Assembly (NCBI GenBank): GCA_903896505.1
Contig: CAITXU010000135.1
Location: forward strand, 1-34,916
DNA length: 34,916 nucleotides
DNA from: an uncultured Verrucomicrobiota bacterium
Lineage (GTDB): Bacteria > Verrucomicrobiota > Verrucomicrobiia > Limisphaerales > UBA9464
Direction of reading: 5' to 3'
The stretch's first letter is position 1. Each line of letters begins with the position of its first letter. Of the stretch, positions 7,236-16,641 are shown piece after piece. The notes under the pieces were generated by a model. It worked only from the letters and a program-made list of their open reading frames with translations. It searched no databases and was not told where the DNA came from. The position numbers were made by a program, and so were the translations under genes.

Positions 7236-8609
7236 TCAAGACGACACCGAAGCAAGCTCTGACCAAAGATGAGCCGCCATCCGCATCCCACCGGCATAGG
7301 CGTCGAGGGAGAATTTTTCATTCGGGGAATGCGGGTTATCATCCGGGAGGGACATGCCCAGCAGAAGGGTCTCCACCCCCAGATGGCGCTTGAACGCCGA
7401 AACAATCGGAATACTCCCCCCCTCCCTCATGATAATGGCTTCGTGTCCAAATCCAGCTGTGAGAGCCCTCAGTGCGGCTTGAGCATGCGGGCTTTCCGGT
7501 GAAACCAGATAGGGCGCCCCACCATGGCCCGGAAGAATCGTCAATCGGACTGTTGGAGGACAAAGTCGCCGTAGATGGGTGGCGACTGCCCCGGCGATTA
7601 CCTCCGGCGTTTGGTCGGGCACCAACCGAATGGTGATCTTTGCCTTGGCCCAGGACGGGATGATGGTCTTGCTGCCTTCCCCTTGATAACCGCTGGTCAG
7701 ACCATTGATTTCAAAGGTCGGTCGGGATGTCCGTCGTTCCTCAGCTGTGAATCCGGCTTCACCGAAAAGCTCGGTCACACCAAGTAAAGCGCGATACGAT
7801 TCTTCATCGAACGGCACCTTGGACAACTGCACGCGTTCGTAGTCTGACAAGGCACGCACCTGGTCGTAAAATCCGGGAACCGTAATTCTTCCGGAAGAAT
7901 CCCGCATCGAACCCAACAACTGGCACAGTGCCATCGCCGGATTTTCAATGCTTCCTCCAAACAATCCGGAGTGAAGGTCCCGGGCAGGACCGTCGACCCG
8001 GACTTCCAATGCGGTGATTCCGCGCAGCGCGTAGGTCAGCGCCGGAAATTCAAGGCTGGGGATGCCGTTGTCGGAAATGACCACGGCATCGCAGGCCAAT
8101 TCCTCCCGATGCAGCGGTAGAAACTCGTAGAGTGATTCCGAGCCCACCTCTTCCTCTCCTTCGATGAGGAACACCAAATTGACCGGAAGTGGAATCCCCG
8201 AATGCAGCCATGCCTCCAAAGCATTGAGGTGAGCGAGATGCTGCCCCTTGTTATCGCAAATGCCACGGGCGTACACGTTCCGACCTTCAACGCGCGGCTC
8301 GAAGGGTAGTGTTGTCCACAATTCAAATGGTTCCGGTGGTTGAACGTCATAGTGCCCGTAAACCAGAAAGGTTGGCTTTGCGGGCGATGCCTGAGGTGTC
8401 CGCGCGACAACAATGGGATGACCTGTGGTTTCGTAGGTGGTGGTTTCGAGCCCAAGTCCAATGCACCGCTTGGCCACCCAGTCCGCCGCCCGGCGTAGGT
8501 CCGGTGTGTGCTGCCGCTGTGCACTGACACTCGGAATCCGGGCGTATTCGCAAAGATCGGCCACCCATCGATCTTGGTGTCGTTCGAGGTAATCCAATAC
8601 TGCTTTCAC
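7236..8609 (-). CDS. M20-family dipeptidase
   Basis: A 457-residue di-zinc peptidase of the PepV/carnosinase-like M20 branch. Metal and catalytic residues are visible: H86 and D88 in VYGHYDVQPP, D119 in ARGICDNKGQ, the glutamate pair E152/E153 in IEGEEEVGSES, D180 in ISDNG, and a late histidine in NPHSPNEKF. The lid or dimerisation domain contains ARDLHSGLFGGSIENP. The start was set at GTG 8609 because GGAG lies seven bases upstream and the product then begins VKAVLDYLERH, as family members do. It starts 10 bases after the AsmA-like stop, so the two are coupled. It would hydrolyse dipeptides or N-acyl amino acids in the cytoplasm; the substrate is unknown. Confidence 0.92.
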   Translation of the reverse strand: MKAVLDYLERHQDRWVADLCEYARIPSVSAQRQHTPDLRRAADWVAKRCIGLGLETTTYETTGHPIVVARTPQASPAKPTFLVYGHYDVQPPEPFELWTTLPFEPRVEGRNVYARGICDNKGQHLAHLNALEAWLHSGIPLPVNLVFLIEGEEEVGSESLYEFLPLHREELACDAVVISDNGIPSLEFPALTYALRGITALEVRVDGPARDLHSGLFGGSIENPAMALCQLLGSMRDSSGRITVPGFYDQVRALSDYERVQLSKVPFDEESYRALLGVTELFGEAGFTAEERRTSRPTFEINGLTSGYQGEGSKTIIPSWAKAKITIRLVPDQTPEVIAGAVATHLRRLCPPTVRLTILPGHGGAPYLVSPESPHAQAALRALTAGFGHEAIIMREGGSIPIVSAFKRHLGVETLLLGMSLPDDNPHSPNEKFSLDAYAGGMRMAAHLWSELASVSS

Positions 8610-8619
8610 GTGAAATCTC

Positions 8620-11600
8620 CTAATTCTTCTTGGGTGTTTCCGAGCCTTTCGGAGCCCCAGTACCAAAAAGCCCTTCCAAGCCTTTGATGGCATTCCCCAG
8701 GGCATTGGTTGACGTCTGATTGGTGGAGCCTGTGGCTTGTCCGATCAGATTTCCAATGGCACTGGCTGTATTGCCCGCGACACCCAGGATGGCTTTACCA
8801 CCAAGCATCACCAGTTTCGTTGTGTCCGGCTTTGGTTCCGGTTTTCCCATGGTACCACGCACTGTCAGACAGCCTTGAGGAAGGCTGGTGTAATCCCCGG
8901 GTGCTCCAGTCAACCCAACCTTCTTTGCCAGGGATTCCTTGAGTCCGATATCGACGGGAAAATCGAGTGTGGAATTTGTCAATATTGGGAGAAGTGTCAT
9001 CGTGCCAGGTGCTCGAATCCGAAGCACGGCACTTTGGACCAAAGCATCGGAGATATTCACTTTTCCACTGCCGACCGTTCCCTTCACGTTAAGCAATTGC
9101 AGCGGCTCCGCCTGCAGTTGGTCAATCCAGCCATCCGCCCGGACCGAGTCGGTCTTGTTGGTTGATATACCGGTCATCTGGCCAAGCCGGGCCAAGGCCG
9201 AGGAAGGACTGCTAATCAATTCCGGCAAACCGATCACAACATTCAGAATGCCCTTGAGAAAGCCGGACTGAACATTCTTGATCTTCAAGTTGAGATTGGT
9301 CGCACCGAAATCAAACTGACCCTCCAGGTTTTTCTGGAGTCCAAGCCCGGTCACGCCAGCACCTTTGATGGCTGCACTTGCCTGCACTGTGCCACCCACC
9401 GTCCCCGCCAGCGTCGGCTGAAGGGTGTTCACGACCGGGGCGATGGGAAGGCGGCTCCCGTCAAAGCGAATATCATATTTAAAGCCCGGCACCGAAACAT
9501 CCAAAAGCGCTCGAGCCGAAACGGGGGCACCATTAAAACTCAGGCCAAATGGATCGACTGAGACCACACCACGGTCGACTTTCACCTTGGCAGCCCAGTC
9601 CGCAATCGAGATTTCCCCGAGGAACACGTGGGCCAGATTCACATCGACGTCGAGTCGCTGAATCGGAAGCGCGATGGCAGGGGGCTCGATGGAGGGGTCC
9701 CGCTGGGGAGCGGTCGACTTGGCCACAAACCGATTGGTTTCGCCTGACGACTGGGAAAAAAGCAGATAAAGCGAGGTCAAATCCAACCCATCGCTTTTCA
9801 TGCTGAGGGAACTGGGTCCGGAATTTGTGGCGGAAAGGTCCAAACGCCCCACCAGTGCCAGTTCATTACGGGCTCGCGAAGTCGCCCCCAGCCTCAGGTT
9901 CAGCTTCCGGAGGTCGATAACGGAATTCGTTTGGGAGACATCCAGAGCAGCGCCCAAGGAGAATGGTTTGTCGGGGAGTCGGTGTGCCGTATCGTCCACG
10001 CGCAGATTATTCACCGCGAGGTCGGCGCGTACGGAGTAGCTCTTCAGACCGGATTCCGCCTGGCCGGAGGCACCCTTTATTAATTCGACGCTGGCATCGC
10101 CATTGATGTCCAAGCCTACGGAGACAAGTCGGTTGGGAGCGAAGATTCCGGCGACCCAGGGACCAAGGCCAACCTGATTCAGGTTCACGGACTTGTAGGT
10201 CAGTTTCCCACGTTTGGAATCGAGGTCGTAACCACCATTGAAGTCCAAAGATCCGCCATTTTCGAATCCATTTTGAAGTGCAATGGCCACACGATTGACG
10301 GTCAAACTGGTCTTGGACAACTTACCGGTGCCATCCATTCGGATGGAATAGTTGGTCAACCCCACGGTATCTGCTTTGCCTGAGAGTTTATTCAGAGAGA
10401 GTCCAATCGAGCCTTCAATTCCCTCCTTACGCTGGGTTAATTGCACGCTCAAAGTGCTGGTTCCGCTGCCCAGAGCGAGCCCTTTCACCGGTACGATTTG
10501 CAGGAGGGCGACCAGGTCGGAGTCGCCACCTAATTGAAAGCCAAATTCCTTGGTGACCGTCTGGTAATGAGCACTTCCGGTCAGGCTGGAAACTTTGACC
10601 CCGTGATGGGCCAATTCGATTCCGAATTTGTCGACCTGCAGAGTGGTGAAATCCGACCAGACGGCCGATAGATTTGCCTTCAAGAGCCCATCGTCAAAGG
10701 AGGCTGCCGGGGAAGTTATTGCCAGCTGCGATACCGCCGTGGTGAATTCTACTTTAAGAGAGCTTCCATCGTTCTCGGAGGTGATACTGGCGTCGAGTTT
10801 AACCACACCACCATCCAACCGAATTCCAGGCACCGATTGGGCCAGAATCGGTTTCCAGGGACCCAAATCGAGGGAATCAATGACAAACTGGTAGGTGGCC
10901 TGTCGAAAACCAGGCCCCCGCCCTTTCAAAGCAATGTTCATGGGGCGATCAAAGTTCCCCCGAAGAAGGGTTTTACCGCCCTGCACCAGCGTCAGACTGA
11001 CCTTTTCCATCAACGCTGTGGACTCGGAGAAGTTAAATGAGACCTTGTAATCCAATCCAGCATCGATCTCCGGTGTCACCCCCCCCGGGGTGCGCACCGT
11101 GAAATGCGCGTAATCCAATCGCCCGTTGGAGGCCAATAGGTTTCCAAACTGAGCAAGGTCGACACGACCGGATGCGGAAAAGGAGGAATCCCCGAGGTCG
11201 ATTCCCATCAAGCCTCCGATGACGCCATTGACCTCCCGGCCAATTCCACTGATGTCGTACGAAATCCGGGCCTCGTTCTTTTTCAGGTCAAATGGACCAC
11301 TGAAGACCATTTTCCCAAATCCGTTTGTCCCGCGACGGAAGGCCAGTTCCAATCGCTTGAGTTCGGAAGCCCCTGCTTCCACGCCGAGAACCGCTGAAAG
11401 TCCTTGCGCCACCTGAAACAACTTATCCCCCCGCTTCACATCTACCATCAACTGCCCCTTGACTGTTGTCGGTTTCAATGCGGGGTCCAATGCGACGTCC
11501 CACTCCCCAGCGCCTCCAAAGTCCATACTACCGGAAACTGAATGAACGACTTCGCCAGCCCAGCCCAACTTGATCTTGCTGGCCCCTCCGTTTGCAAGGG

Positions 11601-12156
11601 CATCGATCGAGAATTCCAATCCGGAGACCGAGAGGGCCACCGAGGTCCCATTGGTGGATGTGTATCTTGCCGAGAGGCTTCCGTTCCGCAGGGCAACGTT
11701 TTCAATTCGAAGCTCGGGAGCAGCGGATTGCCCCGACGAAGTCCTCGCCGGACCGGACCCCATGGTTTTGACCAGAACATCGAGATTGCTGGGTGCCCCC
11801 GGCTGCTGGACCACGGTGAGATTCGGAGAATCCACCAACACTTCGTCCACCCGTATTTTTCCTGTCAAAATGGAAATCAAGCCGTAGCGAATCCGCAACT
11901 CGCCCACTGTCAGTAATGGCGCAGCCCCTTTGGGAACAATTTTGACGCCGCGAAGACGCAGGGAAGAAAATGGACTGAAGGAGATGTCTTCCACCGTCAG
12001 TTCACTTTGCAACTTCTTCTCGGCCATCGGCAGGACGACCGCCCGGACGAACGGCCCGCTGCTGATCACAAAGTACAGGATGACCAGCAGAAGAAAGAGA
12101 CCGCCCAGGATGAGGGGCCAACGTGAACGCCGGGGAGTGGGGTAGGTTTCAGCCAT
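8620..12156 (-). CDS. AsmA-family envelope protein
   Basis: A 1178-residue protein with a single N-terminal membrane anchor (about residues 13-31, PLILGGLFLLLVILYFVIS) followed by a long, beta-rich periplasmic region with the repetitive AsmA/TamB-like pattern (for example KLQSELTVEDISFSPFSSL, LRLRGVKIVPKG, and near the C-terminus VRADGWIDQLQAEPLQLLNV and LPQGCLTVRGTMGKPEPKPD). The tail is low complexity (Asn/Thr/Gly/Ala). AsmA-like proteins are thought to form bridge-like structures that move phospholipids or aid outer-membrane assembly, so this fits a diderm. The start is the ATG at 12156; an in-frame TTG nine bases earlier is less likely. First gene of a minus-strand unit with the peptidase and the CobW-type GTPase. 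Confidence 0.85.
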   Translation of the reverse strand: MAETYPTPRRSRWPLILGGLFLLLVILYFVISSGPFVRAVVLPMAEKKLQSELTVEDISFSPFSSLRLRGVKIVPKGAAPLLTVGELRIRYGLISILTGKIRVDEVLVDSPNLTVVQQPGAPSNLDVLVKTMGSGPARTSSGQSAAPELRIENVALRNGSLSARYTSTNGTSVALSVSGLEFSIDALANGGASKIKLGWAGEVVHSVSGSMDFGGAGEWDVALDPALKPTTVKGQLMVDVKRGDKLFQVAQGLSAVLGVEAGASELKRLELAFRRGTNGFGKMVFSGPFDLKKNEARISYDISGIGREVNGVIGGLMGIDLGDSSFSASGRVDLAQFGNLLASNGRLDYAHFTVRTPGGVTPEIDAGLDYKVSFNFSESTALMEKVSLTLVQGGKTLLRGNFDRPMNIALKGRGPGFRQATYQFVIDSLDLGPWKPILAQSVPGIRLDGGVVKLDASITSENDGSSLKVEFTTAVSQLAITSPAASFDDGLLKANLSAVWSDFTTLQVDKFGIELAHHGVKVSSLTGSAHYQTVTKEFGFQLGGDSDLVALLQIVPVKGLALGSGTSTLSVQLTQRKEGIEGSIGLSLNKLSGKADTVGLTNYSIRMDGTGKLSKTSLTVNRVAIALQNGFENGGSLDFNGGYDLDSKRGKLTYKSVNLNQVGLGPWVAGIFAPNRLVSVGLDINGDASVELIKGASGQAESGLKSYSVRADLAVNNLRVDDTAHRLPDKPFSLGAALDVSQTNSVIDLRKLNLRLGATSRARNELALVGRLDLSATNSGPSSLSMKSDGLDLTSLYLLFSQSSGETNRFVAKSTAPQRDPSIEPPAIALPIQRLDVDVNLAHVFLGEISIADWAAKVKVDRGVVSVDPFGLSFNGAPVSARALLDVSVPGFKYDIRFDGSRLPIAPVVNTLQPTLAGTVGGTVQASAAIKGAGVTGLGLQKNLEGQFDFGATNLNLKIKNVQSGFLKGILNVVIGLPELISSPSSALARLGQMTGISTNKTDSVRADGWIDQLQAEPLQLLNVKGTVGSGKVNISDALVQSAVLRIRAPGTMTLLPILTNSTLDFPVDIGLKESLAKKVGLTGAPGDYTSLPQGCLTVRGTMGKPEPKPDTTKLVMLGGKAILGVAGNTASAIGNLIGQATGSTNQTSTNALGNAIKGLEGLFGTGAPKGSETPKKN

Positions 12157-12328
12157 GGGTAGCAAACGATTTCCAGATCAGTCGGCATGACGGATAAACC
12201 GCAATCGGCACCATGCACCTGAGATGGGGCCCTGAAGTCGACATCCGTTACCAACCAGTTTGATTCTAGCGGGTCGCCGGTAGCCGAGAAAGTTTATCCG
12301 CAACCGAGAGTCAGGCAACGCGGGCATT

Positions 12329-13252
12329 TCACAATCCCACGAGGGAACGGACATAGTCGGGAATTCCGGCCTCCGGAGCCCAACTGGGCTGAAAACCCAA
12401 AATCGACTTTGCCTTGGTCATATTTGCCTCAGTATGAGGCTGATAAAAGCTATAGGGGTTGTCGAAGTAGTCGGTGGGCAGATGCGCGCTCAAGGTTCGA
12501 TTGATTTGCTCGATCACTTCATTGAACGAAAAGGACCGACCAGACCCACAGTTGAAGACATCACTCCCCGGCGCTTCCACCGCTCGCAGTGTCAATTCGA
12601 TGACATCCTTGATGTACACGAAGTCCCGCCGATGTTCTCCGCCTCGAAACACCCGTGGTGCTTTCCCGGCTGAAATCTGGCGGTAAAGCTGGTAAATCAT
12701 GCTGGCCGCACTCCCCTTGTGCGATTCGCCAGGTCCGTAGACGTTGAAATATCGAAGGCCGACGATCCTCCAGGCAAAATCGCGCCGGGAAAAGTCGCGC
12801 GCCAGGTTTTCCAATTGCACCTTGGTGAACGCGTAAACGTTGGCGGGTGCCAGCGGCTGATCTTCAACCTGGATGCCGGATACCACTCCGTAGGTCGCTG
12901 CCGAGGTGGCATAGACGACCGGGATTCGATGGGGGGCCGCAAACTCCAGTAGTCGTCGAAATCCCTCAATGTTGTCGTGACACTGGAGCCACTGGTTGTG
13001 CTCCGTTGTGTCGGTAATGGACGCCTCATGGAAGATGGCGTCAAACGCATGCCCGCGAAATCGGGCGCCCCAGTCGAGGCGTGAAATGTCGGCGGCGACA
13101 AAATCACCCCGAAACCCCCGTAGATTTCGGAAATCACCCGACCGGAAGTCATCCACCGCAATGATTCGTGCCTCTGGATGCCGCCGTTGCAACTCCAGGG
13201 TCAAATTCGAACCGATGAAACCGGCTGCACCCGTCACCAAAAGATTACGCAC
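12329..13252 (-). CDS. NAD-dependent epimerase, ADP-glycero-manno-heptose 6-epimerase-like
   Basis: About 307 residues, matching HldD length (E. coli about 310). An extended SDR fold is evident: nucleotide-binding GAAGFIGSN (8-16), acidic cofactor residues in AVDDFRSGDF, the catalytic S117 in YATSAATYG and the Y140-x-x-x-K144 pair in VYAFTKVQLEN, then GLRYFNVYGPGESHKG and RDFVYIKDVIELTL. This set of motifs (YAFTK, GSAASMIYQLYRQI) is close to heptose epimerase, which makes the ADP-L-glycero-D-manno-heptose precursor of LPS core; another nucleotide-sugar epimerase is possible. Start uncertain: I chose GTG 13252, just before NLLVTGAAG, but GTG 13285 is also in frame. No other heptose gene lies nearby. 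Confidence 0.83.
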   Translation of the reverse strand: MRNLLVTGAAGFIGSNLTLELQRRHPEARIIAVDDFRSGDFRNLRGFRGDFVAADISRLDWGARFRGHAFDAIFHEASITDTTEHNQWLQCHDNIEGFRRLLEFAAPHRIPVVYATSAATYGVVSGIQVEDQPLAPANVYAFTKVQLENLARDFSRRDFAWRIVGLRYFNVYGPGESHKGSAASMIYQLYRQISAGKAPRVFRGGEHRRDFVYIKDVIELTLRAVEAPGSDVFNCGSGRSFSFNEVIEQINRTLSAHLPTDYFDNPYSFYQPHTEANMTKAKSILGFQPSWAPEAGIPDYVRSLVGL

Positions 13253-13333
13253 AAGGGACGAAGGATAGGAATTAGACTCCGTCACGCAACCGCTTTGACG
13301 GTGTTGCACCCAAGAGACCACAAGTACCCCAAC

Positions 13334-14638
13334 TCATGCCGTCGCCGTTGGTGCGGGCGGAATTGCCGAACGCGGCTCCGGAGGGGTGGGAAATTGGTGG
13401 ATGGTCGTCTGGGTTGGGAAAGCAAAGCTCAAGCCCTCGGCATCAAACCGCTGCTTTATCTGCAAATTCAGCGACTGAAGAATACGGCAGTACTCCTTCC
13501 AATCGGTGGTCCCGCAAAAAAACACAACATTGACGTTCAGGGCTGAATCCAAAAACCGATTGAAATAGACGTTGGATTCCAGGGTTTTGGGGTGGTTCCG
13601 AAACACTTGATCAATGATCTCAACCGCCACTTCCATCCGGGCTGCGGAAGTGTCATAGGTCAACCCAAAATTCAATTCGGTGCGAATGGTCGGACGGCTG
13701 GAAATGTTGGTCACCACGGTATTGCCCACCGTCTTGTTCGGAACCGTGATCAGAAAGCCGTCCAGGCTCCGAACCCGGGTCGCCCGGATACCCATGTCTT
13801 CGACCACCCCATCGACGTCCCCGACGCGAATGCGGTCGCCAATCTTAAATGGACGGTCGATAAACACCGCAACGGCACCGAACAAATTGGCCACCGTGTC
13901 CTGGGCAGCCAAACCCAACGCCAGGCCCATGACAGACACGGAAGCAAGAGCCGCCCGGATATCAATACCGAGATGGCCGAAAACCGTAAAAAGACCGATG
14001 ACAAACCCTCCCGCCTTGAGAAGCTTTCCGACGAGGAGGAGCAACTGCTCGTTGAAGGCCCGATCACCATCTGCCGGGAGCTTGGTTCGCCAGATAACGA
14101 TGGCGGCATCGACCACTTTGATAAACGCCATAAGCAATGAGGCTCCAATGGCCACATAGCTCAATTTGGCAACCCAGATTTCAATCCAATCCGGCCAGTC
14201 AAACAACTCCAGCCCGACATCCAGAATCGCCAGAAATGTCACCAGTTTGATCGGACCAGCCAAACGGCGAACGGTGACTTCATCCCATCGGATATCGCTC
14301 CGCCGAACCCAATGGTTCAGCTGGAACCGAAGCACCCGGTCCAGGACCCCGGCAGCGAGAAAGGCCAGTCCAAGGTAGAGGATCGTCGCCAAGTATTGCC
14401 AGAGGGGGCGGCCCAGCACGGAAGTGCGAAGCACGTCAATGGAATCCAACCCGAAGGTAAGAACCGAGGCATTCTCGTAAACAGCCCGGTTGGCGACGAC
14501 CGAACCCTTTCCCAATGTGGCGGAGGCCACACTATTGGAAACCGGCCCTTGAGCGACGACGACGGCCCAGACCAGAACCACGGAACAGATCAACATGCCC
14601 GTGCGAATGAACAGATTTGGGCGCAGGAATATCTTCAT
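13334..14638 (-). CDS. MscS-family mechanosensitive channel
   Basis: A 434-residue membrane protein. An N-terminal hydrophobic segment (about 12-30, signal or TM) is followed by four further membrane spans between residues 80 and 240. The diagnostic pore and beta-domain sequence follows: ALASVSVMGLALGLAAQDTV, then NLFGAVAVFIDRPFKIGDRI, then VEDMGIRATRVRSLDGFLIT and VPNKTVGNTVVTNIS. A C-terminal alpha/beta vestibule and a short proline-rich tail complete it. MscS channels open on membrane tension and release solutes on hypo-osmotic shock from the inner membrane. Start ATG 14638; no Shine-Dalgarno sequence is seen. It stands alone between the epimerase and the OmcB-like gene, with an 81-base gap on the epimerase side. 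Confidence 0.93.
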   Translation of the reverse strand: MKIFLRPNLFIRTGMLICSVVLVWAVVVAQGPVSNSVASATLGKGSVVANRAVYENASVLTFGLDSIDVLRTSVLGRPLWQYLATILYLGLAFLAAGVLDRVLRFQLNHWVRRSDIRWDEVTVRRLAGPIKLVTFLAILDVGLELFDWPDWIEIWVAKLSYVAIGASLLMAFIKVVDAAIVIWRTKLPADGDRAFNEQLLLLVGKLLKAGGFVIGLFTVFGHLGIDIRAALASVSVMGLALGLAAQDTVANLFGAVAVFIDRPFKIGDRIRVGDVDGVVEDMGIRATRVRSLDGFLITVPNKTVGNTVVTNISSRPTIRTELNFGLTYDTSAARMEVAVEIIDQVFRNHPKTLESNVYFNRFLDSALNVNVVFFCGTTDWKEYCRILQSLNLQIKQRFDAEGLSFAFPTQTTIHQFPTPPEPRSAIPPAPTATA

Positions 14639-14720
14639 CGGGGAGGGGATTTAAACGGACGATCGCGTTCTGTCCAGCAGCCAGGGCGGAACCATCCTTT
14701 GGCCGCGCGACATTGGCCCT

Positions 14721-14757
14721 GACAAAACAAAAGGGCGCCCCCAAACAGGAGCGCCCC
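14721..14757 (-). terminator. Rho-independent terminator of the OmcB-like gene
   Basis: Read on the minus strand, GGGCGCTCC and GGGGGCGCCC form a nine-pair stem (one G-U) around a small loop, followed by CTTTTGTTTTG. It lies 20 bases after the stop of the OmcB-like gene. This is the clearest intrinsic terminator in the window and suggests a strongly expressed gene. Confidence 0.85.
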
Positions 14758-14776
14758 ATATCTTGAAAACGAAGTC

Positions 14777-16366
14777 TTAGTAGACCCGTGTGGATTCTTC
14801 CTCGTTGACCGGAGCCAGCAGTTGGTCTTCGGTCAGCACCACCTTGAGTCGGTGGTCACCAACAGCCTCAGCCTTGGCTTTGATGGTGTAGGTATGGCTC
14901 TGCTTGGCACCCAAGGTCGGGATGGTCGGGAACTTGACCGTCTTGGCCGTCACCGTGCCTTCGGACGAAGTCTCCGGAGTGATTTCCTTCTGGAACTGGG
15001 CCACCGTATTGATGTTGACCAAGTCACTATTGCCTTGGTTGGTGATACGAATCGTGTAGGTCGTCTCCTCACCAATTTGGAGCGGATCAGGATCGTCAAC
15101 CACTTCCAACAAGACGGCCGAAACACCCTTCCAAAGAGTGCAAGCCTGAGCACTATCCTTCAGACCTTGCTTGGAAGTCACTGTCGCCCCGTTACACCAT
15201 TTGCCCGGCTGCCGGGTGGTCAGGACAACTTCGACGGTCTTCTTTTCTCCCGGCTGAAGGGAACCCAGATTCCAGGAAATGTTGGCACCTGAAATTTGGC
15301 CACCCGGAGCGGATACAATGGAGGTCTGCGAGGGGGCCGTGTCAGTAACCACAACGTTGTCCAGGACCGTATCGCCCGTGTTGGAAGCGGTAATCTTGTA
15401 GCCCGCCTTCTTGTTGATGTACTCGGAGTCCGGACCGACCTTCGCCAGCTTGAGGCCCGCCTGAACCACGGTGGTGCAGGACTCACCTGTTACTGCGGTC
15501 GTGTTCGCAGCAGAAGCGATGGCCACATTGCAGAACTTGCCCCGTTGGGTCGCCTTCAAAGTGACTGGAATGGTCTTCGACGCTCCGGGAGCCAAATCAC
15601 CCACCGGGAACGGAATCTCCTTCGGACCGCCCAAGCCCGCCGGAACCTTATCGGTGACGACAACGTTCTTTGCGACGGCGGAACCCACGTTCTTAACGAT
15701 GATGTTGTAAACGACATCCGAATTCAACTGGGCGAGTTCCGGACCTGCCTTATCAATGGCCAAGGTCGGACGCCCGACCACCGTCTTGGCGCAAACACGA
15801 GGATCGGCTTTGATGGTCGCACAGGAGACAAAGTTACCTTCCTTGGTCGGCTTCACCGTGACCTTGAGGACTTTGGATTCGCCCGCATCCAGGTTACCCA
15901 GGTTCCAGACCAACTGATTGCCATTAACCGACGCCTCCGGCTCTGTGGAAACCAGGGTCGCTCCTTCGGGAAGGGTGTCCGTGACCACAACGTTGCCAGC
16001 GCATCCGGTGGCCAGGGTCTTCAACTCATAAGTGAAGGGCTCCCCGAAAGTCGCCTCGGCAGGCATGGTTTCGGTCAACTGGACCAGTCCGTTGTTGATC
16101 ACCGAACAGGGTGCACTGGGAGATTTGGGTGCTGGGGCTGAGGCCGCTTGAGCCAACTCCACCGGCACCTCGCGGTCGGCTGATTTGAAGTAGGGAGAGC
16201 GTCCGGTGTAAAAGTCACCGACCAGAACCTCATAGGTTTGGCGGTCACGGGTCCGCATTTCACGGTCGTCATCCGCAGTGTTGGCAGTGGCTGCGGGAGT
16301 GGCAGCCGTAAGGACGGCAGCGCACACCAGCGAAAAGCGCTTCATGGTTTCGGAGAAACTCTTCAT
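14777..16366 (-). CDS. OmcB-like DUF11-repeat cysteine-containing envelope protein
   Basis: A 529-residue exported protein. The start is ATG 16366, giving a signal peptide (MKRFSLVCAAVLTAATPAAT, cut near TANTA). After a linker there are four to five tandem DUF11-type beta-sandwich repeats of about 90 residues, each with a conserved core such as NVVVTDTLPEGATL, KNVVVTDKVPAGLG or NVVVTDTAPSQTS followed by a W/L-N-L-G-x-L-x-x-G-E segment. About nine cysteines are spread over the mature protein, several at equivalent places in the repeats (CAGNVVV, SCATIKADPRVC, KFCNVAIAS, KWCNGATV). This pattern resembles the large cysteine-rich outer-membrane complex protein OmcB of chlamydiae, where disulfides stiffen the envelope. 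A structural envelope role is inferred. A strong terminator follows; the gene is monocistronic. Confidence 0.82.
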   Translation of the reverse strand: MKSFSETMKRFSLVCAAVLTAATPAATANTADDDREMRTRDRQTYEVLVGDFYTGRSPYFKSADREVPVELAQAASAPAPKSPSAPCSVINNGLVQLTETMPAEATFGEPFTYELKTLATGCAGNVVVTDTLPEGATLVSTEPEASVNGNQLVWNLGNLDAGESKVLKVTVKPTKEGNFVSCATIKADPRVCAKTVVGRPTLAIDKAGPELAQLNSDVVYNIIVKNVGSAVAKNVVVTDKVPAGLGGPKEIPFPVGDLAPGASKTIPVTLKATQRGKFCNVAIASAANTTAVTGESCTTVVQAGLKLAKVGPDSEYINKKAGYKITASNTGDTVLDNVVVTDTAPSQTSIVSAPGGQISGANISWNLGSLQPGEKKTVEVVLTTRQPGKWCNGATVTSKQGLKDSAQACTLWKGVSAVLLEVVDDPDPLQIGEETTYTIRITNQGNSDLVNINTVAQFQKEITPETSSEGTVTAKTVKFPTIPTLGAKQSHTYTIKAKAEAVGDHRLKVVLTEDQLLAPVNEEESTRVY

Positions 16367-16552
16367 GCTTGGATCAGTTGGAATCGAACGGACTCTGTTA
16401 TTGCGAACGGAAGCACGCGCATCAACCCAGCCAGGATTCAATGAAAAACTGCGATAATCCGAGGCTTCCTCCCGGTATTTTCCACAGTTTCCACGTTGGT
16501 GCAATCCTCAATTGATTCACGCTCCCGTTCTTGTTTCATAGAGCCATCACGC

Positions 16553-16558
16553 TGTCAA
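16553..16558 (-). promoter_or_regulatory. Possible -35 box of the OmcB-like gene
   Basis: On the minus strand a perfect TTGACA occurs about 187 bases upstream of the OmcB-like start. No good -10 hexamer lies 16-18 bases downstream (the best is AACAAG), so this is only a half-supported promoter. Confidence 0.25.
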
Positions 16559-16641
16559 GCAGGGCAAATGCGGCATAAAGCGTTCGCCTCGGCAACTTTC
16601 CGGCACCTTGACGGCGTGCTCATCCCAGCCTAGCCAACCTT

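Noticed and set aside
15296..16141. 281-codon open frame antisense to the OmcB-like gene
   Set aside because: It is a shadow of repetitive codons in the DUF11 repeats; the sense strand has a signal peptide and a terminator.
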